A DNA stretch of 64,000 bases from Halopseudomonas sp002296055 (GCF_050876985.1 NZ_JBPAPP010000001.1); one strand, 5' to 3'. Counted from the first letter of the stretch, positions 43,514 to 52,975 are shown. Translations and numbers: made by a program. Notes: a model not told the origin generated them from the sequence alone.

Positions 43514-45781
43514 TTAGCGCACCAGCTCGACCTGTCCGCAGTGAATGGCATCCAGGGTAACGTCGGTCCGTCCAAGCTCGACACCGACCGTCTCGGACAG
43601 CGTGCTTTCCAGCAGCTCACCGACGGCGTTCAGGCCCGGCTTGAGTTGGTTCAGCATGGGTTGCAGCAGGGTGCACAGCACGCCGCTGCAGTCCACGTCA
43701 TCTCGCCCGGTGCCGGCCAGAGCGTCGTTGTCCAACGCGCTGGTCAGGTCAATGCCGCCCGGCTTTTCCAGTAAAAACTTGGTCAGGTTGTGCTCCAGGC
43801 AGCTGTTCCAGGCCAACAGCGCGCTGAGCAGGCCGCCGCAGGAGCGGTAACCATTGTCCAGCGTGGACACGCCCACCAGGTCGAGCAGACTGCCCGGTCG
43901 GCTGTAGGCGCTGAAGGCTTCTGAAAAGCGGCCGTCGTTCCAGCTGCTGGAAGGACAGAGGGTAACGAGACAGGAAACCGGCAAGCTGTTGTTGATGGTC
44001 CAATCTTCAGCGACCAGCGGCGGTAGTAGTGGCGCCCCGTCGCTGCCCAGGGTGTCGCTGCCATTCAGTATCAGGTCGGTGACGGCGTCGGCGTCATACA
44101 GGCCGAGTTCGCTGGTCGCCTCAAGATAGCGGCGCGCCAGCTGCTGGGTTTTGCTGGTGTCTGAACTGCCTGTGTAATCGGTTTGCTCTCCTGCCACCCC
44201 CTGTGGTGCGCGGAACAGGCCAGCGGCCAGATCCAGCAGCGCGTTTAGCAGGTCATCCACGGTGTTGCCGAGTGTCAGCGGATTGCTTTGGGTCGAGCGC
44301 TGTTCCCCTGCCACCAAACCGTTAAGTTGCTCGCTGTCGCTCAGGCCGGCCAGGTGTAATTGGCCGCTCAGCACTGGCTGATTCAGCAGCGTTACCAGTT
44401 GGGTATCTTGCAACTGGGTTTGGCAGGCTGCGCTGGTGGACCATTTGAGGTCGTCATCCAGGGCGCCGACGCACATGTTCAGCAGGGCCGCGTCGACGCG
44501 GGTGTCGGCGGTGGGTGGGGTGGCCTCGCAGGATAGGCCAGTCAGCGTTGCCTGAGCGCTGATCAGATCAATCCACAACGGCAGCTGTACGCGGGTTCCG
44601 AGTACATCCTGGGTCAGCCAGCCCAGCGCGCTGCTGTCGAGGTTGTCGGTATCTATGTCCAGGTAAAGCCGTATCTGTCCGGTGTAGGCCGTGGTGCCGA
44701 CCGGGCCAATGCCAACAGACGGTGGCTCGACGACACCCAGCTCAGCGTCGCCGAGCGAGGCCAGATTGAGCGCCGACACCTGCAGCCCGCGCCCTTGTAC
44801 TGCGTTCATCAGGGCCACGCCGAGCAGGTCAGAGAGCAGTACCTGAGCGTCGACGGCCGCATCGACCGGATCGTTTTGGCCTAGCCCCAGAGTGAGCAGC
44901 GCCTGATCTCCGGGGGCGCCGAGCAGCGCAAAGGTGCTGTCCTCCAAAGTGCTGCCCAGGGCGTCCTCCAGTTCTGCCAGATCGAGCCGTAGTTCGGCAT
45001 CATTGACCAGCGGCGTGACGGCGGCCAGCAACTGGTTGAGGTTGAGCGGCCCGACCTGGGTATTGGAGACCTGAATCAGCTCTTCGGTGGTCAGTGCTCG
45101 CAGGGCGTGCACGTTGGCGTCAACCCCGAGCTGGCGCAGCAGGCCTGAGGTGCTCAGGCTGGCGTTAGCCAGGCCGTTGGCTTCCAGTAGTCTCAGGTCT
45201 TGCAGGTCTACGCCGACCGCACGAAGCAGGCTGACTACCAGGCTATCGGCGTTCAGCCGAGCAAGTTGCGAACCTACGCTGAACGCCGCTACCGGCGCTG
45301 GCCGACGGGCGATGGCGCTGGCGCTCAGGGTCAGCTCGCGGGCGGCGTCACTGCCTAGCAGGTTGGCGCCCTGCATCAGCAGGCTGGTGGCCAGTCGCTT
45401 GCTGGCGACGACCTGCACGGCCCTACCGCTGGCATCGGCGCTGGCTGAACGAATACCGTCGTCGCTGTTGACGCGTACGCAGGTGGCAGAGACTGATTGC
45501 GTGTCGTTCGGTGCAAACTGGTTGCGACGTGCGTTCTCCACGGCAAAGGCCTGCGCCTGGTCGGGCGCCGCAGCGCAATTGCCATCGGCTAATCGCGACA
45601 GACTTTCCAGTGCGGCGGTGTCCGCCACTTTCTGCAGGCGCCGCTTCTCCAGATACAGGCGACCGCTATCCAGCGTCAGGACCATGCACAGCAGCAATAG
45701 CACGATACTCGTTGCGGCCAGCACGCTAAAGGCGCCGCGCTGGTGTCGGGGGCTGATGGATGGGTAAACAGTGTGCATCAT
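43514..45781 (-). CDS. tadG: TadG-like pilus assembly protein
   Basis: 755 residues. The N-terminus HQRGAFSVLAATSIVLLLLC is a membrane helix, followed by DSGRLYLEKRRLQKVADTAALESLSRL, the signature of TadE/TadG-like proteins. A long periplasmic region holds many cysteines (for example SCLVTLC, DCSGVLC) and Leu-rich repeats. I see no von Willebrand MIDAS motif (DxSxS). The ATG at 45781 follows GGGAG. It is the middle gene of a TadE-TadG-TadE-like minus-strand trio. Confidence 0.82.
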   Translation of the reverse strand: MMHTVYPSISPRHQRGAFSVLAATSIVLLLLCMVLTLDSGRLYLEKRRLQKVADTAALESLSRLADGNCAAAPDQAQAFAVENARRNQFAPNDTQSVSATCVRVNSDDGIRSASADASGRAVQVVASKRLATSLLMQGANLLGSDAARELTLSASAIARRPAPVAAFSVGSQLARLNADSLVVSLLRAVGVDLQDLRLLEANGLANASLSTSGLLRQLGVDANVHALRALTTEELIQVSNTQVGPLNLNQLLAAVTPLVNDAELRLDLAELEDALGSTLEDSTFALLGAPGDQALLTLGLGQNDPVDAAVDAQVLLSDLLGVALMNAVQGRGLQVSALNLASLGDAELGVVEPPSVGIGPVGTTAYTGQIRLYLDIDTDNLDSSALGWLTQDVLGTRVQLPLWIDLISAQATLTGLSCEATPPTADTRVDAALLNMCVGALDDDLKWSTSAACQTQLQDTQLVTLLNQPVLSGQLHLAGLSDSEQLNGLVAGEQRSTQSNPLTLGNTVDDLLNALLDLAAGLFRAPQGVAGEQTDYTGSSDTSKTQQLARRYLEATSELGLYDADAVTDLILNGSDTLGSDGAPLLPPLVAEDWTINNSLPVSCLVTLCPSSSWNDGRFSEAFSAYSRPGSLLDLVGVSTLDNGYRSCGGLLSALLAWNSCLEHNLTKFLLEKPGGIDLTSALDNDALAGTGRDDVDCSGVLCTLLQPMLNQLKPGLNAVGELLESTLSETVGVELGRTDVTLDAIHCGQVELVR

Positions 45782-45797
45782 GGCCGTCTCCCTTTGC

Positions 45798-46241
45798 TCA
45801 GCGCCGCTGGATGCTGGCTTCGCCGCGAATTTGCTCTGGCAGCGAGGGGATGCTTACCCCAAACGCTGAGAGCACCGGGAACAGTGTCTGCGGTGAGTTG
45901 TGCGCCACGCACACGCTCCACAGGTCACCGGTTACCCGCAGAAACTGGTCACCATAGCCGTTGCAGGGCTGCAGCCAGGCACCGGGCAGCCAGGCCTGTT
46001 CAATGCTGGAGCGGGTGTAGGTCGGGTCTGGCGCGGTCTCTGTTTCAGGCGCCTGGGTGGCCAGGGTGTCGCGCAGGGCGTTGGCTGCAATCTCCTGATA
46101 ACTGGCGCTGAGCAGCAGCGGCAGGCTGTACGCCACCATGGCGTAGAAGAGCACAAAGAAGATCATGAAAAACGCGGCGAATTCGATCGCGGCGGCGCCG
46201 TGCTGTCGACGTGGGTTGCCTGTGATCCGTGGCTCTACCAT
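45798..46241 (-). CDS. tadE: TadE-like minor pseudopilin
   Basis: 147 residues. RRQHGAAAIEFAAFFMIFFVL has the Gly/Glu+5 prepilin-like motif. A membrane helix runs to about residue 42, and a short periplasmic domain has two Cys (QPCNGYGD and WSVCVAH). It resembles the gene at 42933 (SIEFAAVFMLFFVL and AYALPLLL), so the two are paralogues. It is the first gene of the minus-strand pseudopilin operon. Confidence 0.82.
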   Translation of the reverse strand: MVEPRITGNPRRQHGAAAIEFAAFFMIFFVLFYAMVAYSLPLLLSASYQEIAANALRDTLATQAPETETAPDPTYTRSSIEQAWLPGAWLQPCNGYGDQFLRVTGDLWSVCVAHNSPQTLFPVLSAFGVSIPSLPEQIRGEASIQRR

Positions 46242-46614
46242 AGCTGAGTATCCTGTCCCAGGGCTGCGGAGAAAGGCATAACCGGTTAGTCCGATTAACC
46301 TTGGTGCTCAGTTGGATTTATAGAGTCAGAGTCGACAGATTCCTATATTGAATTGTGACTATATCCTTGGTGGCGCTGACCTTGCTGCGGCATCTGTTGG
46401 CGTTGAATAGCGCGGGTCGAACGCCGATTTTTAAGGGCCAAACGCCTTTATTTACTAGTAACTAATGCTCAAGGAGTAGTCATGCCATAACACCAAAGTG
46501 AGAATTGTTGAGACCTCCTGCCTGCACTTCACTAGGGTTGTCAGCCGCTCCGTCCAGTCGTGTCGAAGCAGCTTCCCAATTAACAGGAGTTGGCCGATGG
46601 GCCAGGAGGGAATC
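46242..46614. promoter_or_regulatory. Divergent regulatory region, tadE operon / repeat lipoprotein
   Basis: 373 bases without a gene. The inverted repeat GGTTA-GTCCGAT-TAACC (46284-46300) lies close to the tadE-like start. A two-codon ORF ATGCCATAA behind AAGGAG is near 46480-46500. No clear -35/-10 could be fixed by eye. Confidence 0.4.
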
Positions 46615-48348
46615 ATGAATATGCGCTCGGGGAATACCCCTAAACACAGTCAACTGGTCGTGCTGGCGCTGGTTGTGTCTCTGGCCGCTGCGGCCGGGTG
46701 CAGCGGCAGCTCAACCAAACGCCACTCGTCCGGCAGCGCAGGAGGCGGGTCTGGAGCGGGTACCACAGCACAACTTCAGCAGACCGTTGAAAACACGACT
46801 GAAGATACGGCGTTGAGTCCGGTTTCAGCACTGGTTGATAACGTTGTTGATGCCGAGACCGGTCTGCTTGCGCCTGTCACCAGTCAGCTGGACGCGCTCA
46901 CCGGCGAAGGTGCACCACTGGAGCCAGTGGGTCAGCTGACCGGCACCTTGCTGGGCGATGATGGCGAGACCGCGCCAGTGATCAGTGCGCTTAACGGCGC
47001 CCTGACCGACGGTGAAGCAGGCACCGGTAGCGTTGACGACGCGCAGGGCCTGCTGGCGGCCGTCGCTCGCAGCGACAGCAGCCTGGCGTCCTTGGAAATG
47101 ACCTCAAATGTTCTGCTTGAGCCGCGGACCGGGATGTTCTCCGGGATTACCGGACCGGTGGATTCGATCACTGGCGAGGGCGGTGCGCTTGAACCGGTGG
47201 GCGACCTCACTGCGCAGCTGATTGGTGACAACGGAGCGCTCACGCCGGTAGCTGCGCAGGTGGCTGGTGAGCTGGCCAAGTCGCCGTTGGCGCCGGTGTT
47301 CGACGGTGTTGGCGAAGGTTTGCACGAGGCCAACACCACGCTGATCCAGCTGCGGTTGGCCAGCCTTGGTCGGACCGGAGCGGTGTCTGATGTCCAGGGT
47401 ACAACTGATCGCCTGCTTGGAGGCACGGCGCTTGAGCCGGGGGCTGATCTGGTCGACAACGTGATCAACCCTTATGGCGGGCTGCTTGGCGGCGTTACTA
47501 CGCCGGTTGAAGGCGCTACCAGCGAGCTGGGACCGCTCGCGCCCGTTGGCCAGGCGGTTGACGGCCTGATTGGCGAGCAAGGCGCGATCACCCCGGTGGT
47601 GGTGCAGGTAAACGAGGTGATTCGCGGTATCAGCGCTGAAAGCCTGGCGGCCGGTGGTGGCATGAGCGACCTGCCTGCGACCGATGCCCTGGCAGGCTTG
47701 CAGGATCTGCTCGGCGTGCTGTCGTCGGGCGACGGCAGTGACCTGAGCGCTGTGCTGGAAACCTTGCAAGGTGGTGGCGACCTGGCCGGCGTGCTCGGTG
47801 GTCTTGGACTGGACTCCAATCCTCAGCAGCTAGGCAGTCTCACCAGCGTGCTCAATAGCTTGGGCGCTGACGGTCTCACCGCATTGCTGGGTGGCTTGCA
47901 GAACGGCGGTGACCTGACCTCGTTGCTCGGTGGTTTGGGCGGCGATACCGCGTTGCTCGGTGGCCTGACTGACGGCGGCTTGCTTAATGGCCTGCCGGCG
48001 GGTGGCTCGCTGGGCACAGCTGGTGACGGCACCGTGACCGATGTGGATGGCACTGTGACTACACTGGTTGGAGGTACTGCGCTCAATCCGGTCGGTGAGC
48101 TGGTATCCGGGGTGATCAATCCGGTGAACGGCGCGCTTGAGCCGGTAACCGGCCCCGTCGATGGACTGACATCACCTGATGGTGCGCTGGCGCCGGTAGG
48201 CGACCTGACCAACGCGCTGATTGGCCCGCAGGACGGTGTTCTGACGCCGGTCGTGCAGCAGCTCAATGGTGCGCTGGGTGGCGATGGCGGTGCAAACCAG
48301 GGTGGTTTGACCGGTGTGCCGGTGTTGGGTGGCGTGCTAGGTCAGTAG
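46615..48348 (+). CDS. Repeat-rich predicted lipoprotein (collagen-like-repeat annotated family)
   Basis: 577 residues, unusually rich in Gly, Leu, Ala, Asp and Val and nearly free of aromatic residues. The signal sequence ends in a lipobox-like AAG-Cys29, then a Ser/Gly linker. Four imperfect repeats of about 60 residues lie at 66-130, 164-220, 271-335 and 488-554. Each has the pattern L-x-PV...G-x-LxPV...(L)IG-x-x-G-x-LTPV. A Gly-Leu-rich segment (384-466, LLGGL) lies between repeats three and four. The ATG at 46615 follows AGGAGGG. It is followed by a TpsB-type exporter gene. The function is unknown; a surface matrix or adhesin role is inferred. Confidence 0.75.
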   Translation: MNMRSGNTPKHSQLVVLALVVSLAAAAGCSGSSTKRHSSGSAGGGSGAGTTAQLQQTVENTTEDTALSPVSALVDNVVDAETGLLAPVTSQLDALTGEGAPLEPVGQLTGTLLGDDGETAPVISALNGALTDGEAGTGSVDDAQGLLAAVARSDSSLASLEMTSNVLLEPRTGMFSGITGPVDSITGEGGALEPVGDLTAQLIGDNGALTPVAAQVAGELAKSPLAPVFDGVGEGLHEANTTLIQLRLASLGRTGAVSDVQGTTDRLLGGTALEPGADLVDNVINPYGGLLGGVTTPVEGATSELGPLAPVGQAVDGLIGEQGAITPVVVQVNEVIRGISAESLAAGGGMSDLPATDALAGLQDLLGVLSSGDGSDLSAVLETLQGGGDLAGVLGGLGLDSNPQQLGSLTSVLNSLGADGLTALLGGLQNGGDLTSLLGGLGGDTALLGGLTDGGLLNGLPAGGSLGTAGDGTVTDVDGTVTTLVGGTALNPVGELVSGVINPVNGALEPVTGPVDGLTSPDGALAPVGDLTNALIGPQDGVLTPVVQQLNGALGGDGGANQGGLTGVPVLGGVLGQ

Positions 48349-48359
48349 TCAGGAGTAGG

Positions 48360-48389
48360 GGCAGTCATCGCCCTCGGGTGATGACTGCC
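48360..48389 (+). terminator. Stable hairpin between the lipoprotein and TpsB genes
   Basis: The perfect 10-bp stem GGCAGTCATC / GATGACTGCC has a 10-base loop and no T-run. It is probably an mRNA processing or attenuation hairpin rather than a full terminator. Confidence 0.5.
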
Positions 48390-48452
48390 TGCAGGGAGTG
48401 TTCCAGCAGCTGTCCCTGTTCTGTGGGCAGCGTCGGATAGGGAGTAGTCATC

Positions 48453-50147
48453 ATGCGCAAGTTGGGTTCTATTCTTCTGGCAGGATGCCTTGTCAGCCTG
48501 CCCAATGTTGTTCACGGCGCCGATCCGGCGTTCCTCAATAGCAACGATATCAACCGCCTGCTGCCACCCGAGAGCTCACCGGGTCAACGAGGTGTGGAAG
48601 TCACGCCGGGTCTGGACGCGCCGTCTACGCCATCTGGCCGGCTGTCGCTCAACAGCACCATCGTGCTCAGCGGCGTACAACTGCAGGGCGGCACCCAGTA
48701 CCCCTTTGAGCAGACCGCAGCGTTGTTCGAGCCCTTGATCGGTCAGCGGGTGAGCATCGCGCAACTGTTGGCCGTGACCGAGCAGATAACCGCGCGCTAC
48801 CGGGCTGACGGCTACGCACTATCGTATGCCTATCTGCCTGAGCAGAATCTGCTGGATGGCCAGATCAGGGTGGTGCTGGTTGAGGGGTATATCGCGGACT
48901 ATCAGGTCAACGGTGACCTCGGCGCAGCGGAGCCACGGGTGCGCGCTCTGGCGCAGCAACTGACAGCCGAGCGGCCGTTGACCCTGGCGACATTTGAGCG
49001 CTACAGCACCTTGCTGGCGCAGATTCCGGGCGTGCCGGTGGTTGCCAGGGTCGCGCCTGCTGTCACTACCAATGGCGCCAGCAGAATGCTGCTGGAGGCG
49101 AAACGAAAAACCTTTGATGCCACCGCCGGGTTTGATACTGACAATGAGGATGAGGCCCAGGTGTTTCTTACTGGGTCTGCGCGCAGCCTGACACGCTGGG
49201 GGGACAACCTTGCAGTCAGTACGCTGGTGCCGCCCGGCGAGGATCGCGAGCATTACCTCAGCGTGGAATACAGCCAGTACATACACCTGGAAGGTACGCG
49301 TCTCGGGGTGTCGGCGTCGCGCTATCGCAGCGAGCCGAATGATCGCGTCACGGTAGCGGGCGTGGCTACCGAGGCCGAGCGTGACAACCGCCGCTATGGG
49401 CTGGTGCTGTCCCATCCTTTTATCCTGTCTCACTCCCAGCGACTTAGCGGCAACCTGCGGCTCTATGCCGTGGATGACAGCCGTGAATTTCATCAAAGCG
49501 TGCCTGGCGGGCCGCGTATCGCGCAGGTGGACAGTCGTATCAGGGTGCTGGCCGCAGAGCTGGACTGGCAGCAGGCAAAGGAGGGCCGTCAGCGGGCAGT
49601 GAGCGCCGGCGTCTACCGAGGGCTGGACGCAATGGGGGCCGAAAGTCGGGTGCGGGTCGTCGGTGCCGGCGAGGCGCCGGTGCATGATCTGGACTTCACG
49701 CGGGTGCGGCTGACTGGTGTCCAGAGCGATCAATACACCGATCTGCTGCAGGGCGTTATGTCGGCAACCGCCTACTGGTCTGCCGATACCCTCCCTGAGA
49801 GTGAGCAGGCCATCTTTGGTGGGCAAAACTTTGCGCGCGCCTACCCGGATGATCAGGCCAACGGGGATAAGGGCTGGGGCGTGGGTTATGAACTCAATGC
49901 CAGTTTCAGGTCTGACTCGGGCTGGCTCAAGCTGGTTCAGCCATACGCCTATGTCGATGCCGCAAAAGCCTGGTTCAATGAGTCATCTGGTCGATCAGAG
50001 CTGTCTTCCTTCGCGCTGGGCGTGCGCCTGAGCGATCAGAAACACTATCGTGTGGGGCTTGAGGCGGCCCGTCCTTTGAGTGACCCCGCGATCGATACCG
50101 GTGAGCGCAGCATGCGTTACTCCCTGTCTTTCAGCTACTGGCTCTGA
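48453..50147 (+). CDS. ShlB/FhaC/HecB (TpsB) family outer-membrane transporter
   Basis: 564 residues. The signal peptide is cleaved near VHGA (residue 23). A POTRA domain (about 65-150) has LSGVQLQGGTQYPFEQTAAL and ITARYRADGYALSYAYLPEQ. The rest is a beta-barrel ending in aromatic Leu (SLSFSYWL). The barrel-loop signature, usually VRGY, is the variant FARAY here (FGGQNFARAYPDD). It is the export partner in two-partner secretion. Its neighbour is the repeat lipoprotein, not a classical TpsA with a TPS domain. The ATG at 48453 follows GGGAG. Confidence 0.87.
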   Translation: MRKLGSILLAGCLVSLPNVVHGADPAFLNSNDINRLLPPESSPGQRGVEVTPGLDAPSTPSGRLSLNSTIVLSGVQLQGGTQYPFEQTAALFEPLIGQRVSIAQLLAVTEQITARYRADGYALSYAYLPEQNLLDGQIRVVLVEGYIADYQVNGDLGAAEPRVRALAQQLTAERPLTLATFERYSTLLAQIPGVPVVARVAPAVTTNGASRMLLEAKRKTFDATAGFDTDNEDEAQVFLTGSARSLTRWGDNLAVSTLVPPGEDREHYLSVEYSQYIHLEGTRLGVSASRYRSEPNDRVTVAGVATEAERDNRRYGLVLSHPFILSHSQRLSGNLRLYAVDDSREFHQSVPGGPRIAQVDSRIRVLAAELDWQQAKEGRQRAVSAGVYRGLDAMGAESRVRVVGAGEAPVHDLDFTRVRLTGVQSDQYTDLLQGVMSATAYWSADTLPESEQAIFGGQNFARAYPDDQANGDKGWGVGYELNASFRSDSGWLKLVQPYAYVDAAKAWFNESSGRSELSSFALGVRLSDQKHYRVGLEAARPLSDPAIDTGERSMRYSLSFSYWL

Positions 50148-50162
50148 CCAACTCGCAGCCAC

Positions 50163-50199
50163 AAAAAAGGCCTCGTCGCTTAGCGCACGAGGCCTTTTT
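50163..50199. terminator. Bidirectional terminator between tpsB-like and flp genes
   Basis: GGCCTCGT...ACGAGGCC with an inner CGC/GCG is flanked by a run of A on the left and a run of T on the right. It can end both the plus-strand transporter gene and the minus-strand pilin gene. Confidence 0.85.
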
Positions 50200-50212
50200 A
50201 GTTGCCGCTTTA

Positions 50213-50404
50213 TCAGCTGCCAGGCAGTTGCTCGGTAATGCTTGAGAAGACGGCTGCGACCTTGGCGCCCAGGGGCGTAGCAACGGCGATGACGGCCAGC
50301 GAGATCAGGCCGGCGATGATGGCGTATTCGATCGCGGAAGCGCCCTCTTCGCGTTGCATGAACAGTTGAAGCTTGATGTGCAGTTTACGAAGCATGTTGT
50401 TCAT
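50213..50404 (-). CDS. flp: Flp-family type IVb pilin
   Basis: 63 residues. The leader to Gly is followed by the cleavage site EEG/ASAIEYAIIAGLIS with Glu+5 and Tyr+6, then the hydrophobic assembly helix. The mature subunit is about 42 residues. AAGGAA lies seven bases before the ATG at 50404. It is transcribed away from the rcpC-tadD operon, and the prepilin peptidase is encoded at 58181. Confidence 0.95.
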   Translation of the reverse strand: MNNMLRKLHIKLQLFMQREEGASAIEYAIIAGLISLAVIAVATPLGAKVAAVFSSITEQLPGS

Positions 50405-50754
50405 TGTTGCATTCCTTTTGCTGTTGAGAGTTTGAACAAACGCTTAATAAATGTAGGTCAGCGATAACGAATGGGAAATATCGAGAAAGTATTAACCCTA
50501 ACTAAGGATGTGGGCGCGACTTAATTTCTCGTATAACTCAATGCAACGGAATGCTTCATAACCTGTGGTTTGCCAAAGGTGTAGCTCGACATGGACAACG
50601 TCATTTCCCGCCCGCAACTTCCCTCCAATGCTCCGCCGCATTGCAACCTGCGTTGTTGCGATGGGTCGGCTCGTGGCTGCGATTCGGGGCGGGGCCGGCG
50701 TGACTGCATCGCCGGTTTGGTTGGCAACCCTCTGTCTGCAAGGAGTGTATCGGC
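50405..50754. promoter_or_regulatory. Divergent flp / rcpC regulatory region
   Basis: 350 bases without a gene. The flp-proximal half is A/T-rich (CTTAATAAATGTAG, AAGTATTAACCCTAACTAAGG), unlike the flanks. It presumably holds flp promoter and PprB-type control sites. No consensus could be assigned by eye. Confidence 0.45.
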
Positions 50755-51696
50755 ATGAGTAGTCGACTGACCCTGATACTGGCTGTTGTTTTGTTGTTGG
50801 GTGCCCTGATTGCCGGGTACTGGGGTATTTCTCTTAGTCAGCCGCAAGCGCCAGCCGCGGACGTTGTGGCGCCAGCGCAGGAGCCCGCCGCACCTGTGCT
50901 TGAGGAGGTGGTCGAGCAGGTCGAGCAACGGGTGGCCGATGAACAGCGGACCGCCGTGGTCGTGCTTGCCCGTGACGTACCGGCCTGGCAGGCGCTGGAG
51001 AACGAGGATCTGCAGCTGGAGTATCTGAAAATTGCGCCGCCGGGCAGCTTCACCGAGGCCGAACAGCTGATTGGTCGGCAGGCAGGTCGTAACCTGGCGG
51101 CCGGCTCGGTGCTCACCGCAGAGAGCTTCATCGCGGGTGGCCCGCTGGCGCGCATGATTCGTACCGGCGAGCGGGCAATGGCCATCGAGGTTAACGAGGT
51201 GGTGGGCGGCGGTGGACACCTGGCTCCAACCGACTATGTCGATGTGATGCTGTACCTGCGTCAGGACCAGAATAACCGGGAGCAGACTGCTCAGGTGGTG
51301 GTGCCGGCGCTCAGGGTTTTGAGTGTTGGTCGCGATCTGGGGCCGACCAACAACGGTCAGGCGGCCCAGCCGCCGGTGGACGATGACGCCGCGCGCCGTG
51401 ATGCGGAGAAGGTGCGCTCGGTGGTGCTGGCCGTGCCAGAAAAGCTGCTGGCGCGCCTGCTGCTGGCCAGTGAAGCCGGTGACCTGCGGTTGGCCGTTCG
51501 CAGTGCTGACGAGAAACGCTTGGCCAGCTATTACGCCGGTACTGAAGGCGAGCAGGACCTGGAGCGTATTGATCGCCAATTGGTGCGCTTCCAACAGCTG
51601 GCGCTGCCGCGCGTGGCAGTGCGCAGTGGTGCACCGCGGGCGCCCGCCAGCGTGCCGGTGTTTCGTGGCAGCGACCTGTCCCAGCAAACTCCCTGA
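50755..51696 (+). CDS. rcpC: Flp pilus assembly protein RcpC/CpaB
   Basis: 313 residues. An N-terminal membrane helix LTLILAVVLLLGALIAGYWG is followed by the SAF-like domain TAVVVLARDVPAWQALENED and GRQAGRNLAAGSVLTAESF. The C-terminal CpaB domain has RAMAIEVNEVVGGGGHLAPT and DYVDVMLYL. It is the first gene of the rcpC-rcpA-tadZABCD operon and lies 20 bases before rcpA. Confidence 0.93.
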   Translation: MSSRLTLILAVVLLLGALIAGYWGISLSQPQAPAADVVAPAQEPAAPVLEEVVEQVEQRVADEQRTAVVVLARDVPAWQALENEDLQLEYLKIAPPGSFTEAEQLIGRQAGRNLAAGSVLTAESFIAGGPLARMIRTGERAMAIEVNEVVGGGGHLAPTDYVDVMLYLRQDQNNREQTAQVVVPALRVLSVGRDLGPTNNGQAAQPPVDDDAARRDAEKVRSVVLAVPEKLLARLLLASEAGDLRLAVRSADEKRLASYYAGTEGEQDLERIDRQLVRFQQLALPRVAVRSGAPRAPASVPVFRGSDLSQQTP

Positions 51697-51716
51697 CCAG
51701 CAAGGACGCAGACGAC

Positions 51717-52964
51717 ATGAACATCAACAACTCACGCATTACTTACCCTGCCCGCTGGTTGCTGGGTTTGCTGTCACTGGCCTGCGCCGGTAACACCTTG
51801 GCGGCAGGCGCTTGTGACCAGCTGGAGCCGGCCGCAGCGACGCTTAACCTGGTGGCCGGGCAACAACAGGAAGTACGTCTGCCGGTCGCGGTAACACGGC
51901 TGGCCGTCGGCGATCCTGAGGTGGCGGATGTGCAGCTGACCAGTCGCACCGGTTTCTTGATTACGCCGCGTCAGGGCGGGGTAACCAGCCTGGCGGTCTG
52001 GACGGGTTGTGGCAGCGCGCCGCGCCAAAGCATGTTGTTTGTGCAGGGCAGTGCGACAGCCGCGATGACCGGCGCGGTGGCAGAGGGTGACGTCACCGGA
52101 CTGATCCCCAGTCAGGTGCAGACCGACATCCGCTTTGTGGAGGTCAATCGCACCAAGTTGAAGGAAATCGGCGTGTCTATTCTGGGGACGGCCTCCAACA
52201 ACACCTTGTTTGGCTCACCGGGAGCTGCGCCGGGCAGCGTACCGGTTGGCGGCGTCGGCTCGATATCGCCGAATCTGCCGCTCTCCGGGTCCGGGTTCAA
52301 TATCGTCTGGGGCGGTGGTAGCAGCAAGTTTTTGGGCGCCTTGAATGCGCTGGAGAACAGCGGGTTTGCCTACACCCTGGCGCGCCCCAGTCTGGTTGCC
52401 ATCAGCGGCCAAAGCGCCAGCTTCCTGGCGGGTGGGCAGTTTCCGGTGCCGATTCCCAGCACCGGCAGTGATTCGCTGTCGATCGACTACAAGGAGTTCG
52501 GCGTGCGCTTGAGCCTGACGCCGACGGTCGTATCCAAAGATCGCATCCTGCTTAAGGTCGCCCCGGAGGTCAGTGAACTCGATTTCAACAACGGCATTTC
52601 TATTGCCGGCACCACCGTTCCCTCGCTCAATGTGCGGCGTACCGATACCAGTATTTCTCTGGCCAATGGCGAGAGCTTTGTCATCAGCGGCCTGATCAGT
52701 GCACGGAATGTGTCGGCGGTGGACAAGTTCCCGGGGCTGGGCGACTTGCCGGTGCTGGGGGCTTTCTTTCGCTCCTCCAGTGTTGACCGTGAGGAGCGCG
52801 AGCTGTTGATGGTGGTAACGCCCAGGCTGGTCCAGCCACTGGCGGTGGATGCGAGTCTGCCGGAGCTGCCGGGAGAGGCGCTGCGCAACTATGACCCGTC
52901 CGCGCTTGAACTGTTGTTGTTCGAGAACGGCGACTTTGATCTGCGCACGCCCCTGCTTCGCTAA
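51717..52964 (+). CDS. rcpA: Secretin RcpA/CpaC of the Tad system
   Basis: 415-residue outer-membrane secretin. The signal peptide ends near LAAGA (residue 30). The N-terminal BON/NDX-like domain has LPVAVTRLAVGDPEVADVQ. The secretin core has IPSQVQTDIRFVEVNRTKLK, EFGVRLSLTPTV and ISLANGESFVISGLI, ending in ERELLMVVTPRLVQPL. It forms the pore for the Flp fibre. Confidence 0.94.
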   Translation: MNINNSRITYPARWLLGLLSLACAGNTLAAGACDQLEPAAATLNLVAGQQQEVRLPVAVTRLAVGDPEVADVQLTSRTGFLITPRQGGVTSLAVWTGCGSAPRQSMLFVQGSATAAMTGAVAEGDVTGLIPSQVQTDIRFVEVNRTKLKEIGVSILGTASNNTLFGSPGAAPGSVPVGGVGSISPNLPLSGSGFNIVWGGGSSKFLGALNALENSGFAYTLARPSLVAISGQSASFLAGGQFPVPIPSTGSDSLSIDYKEFGVRLSLTPTVVSKDRILLKVAPEVSELDFNNGISIAGTTVPSLNVRRTDTSISLANGESFVISGLISARNVSAVDKFPGLGDLPVLGAFFRSSSVDREERELLMVVTPRLVQPLAVDASLPELPGEALRNYDPSALELLLFENGDFDLRTPLLR

Positions 52965-52975
52965 GGAGAAGTTGT

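Noticed and set aside
46480..46500. Two-codon ORF ATGCCATAA behind a good AAGGAG site
   Set aside because: Too short to support as a gene. It could be a leader or a remnant start, but nothing else in the region supports this.
46615..48348. The repeat protein as a true collagen triple helix
   Set aside because: Glycine does not recur every third residue over any long stretch; the repeats are about 60 residues with LxPV motifs.
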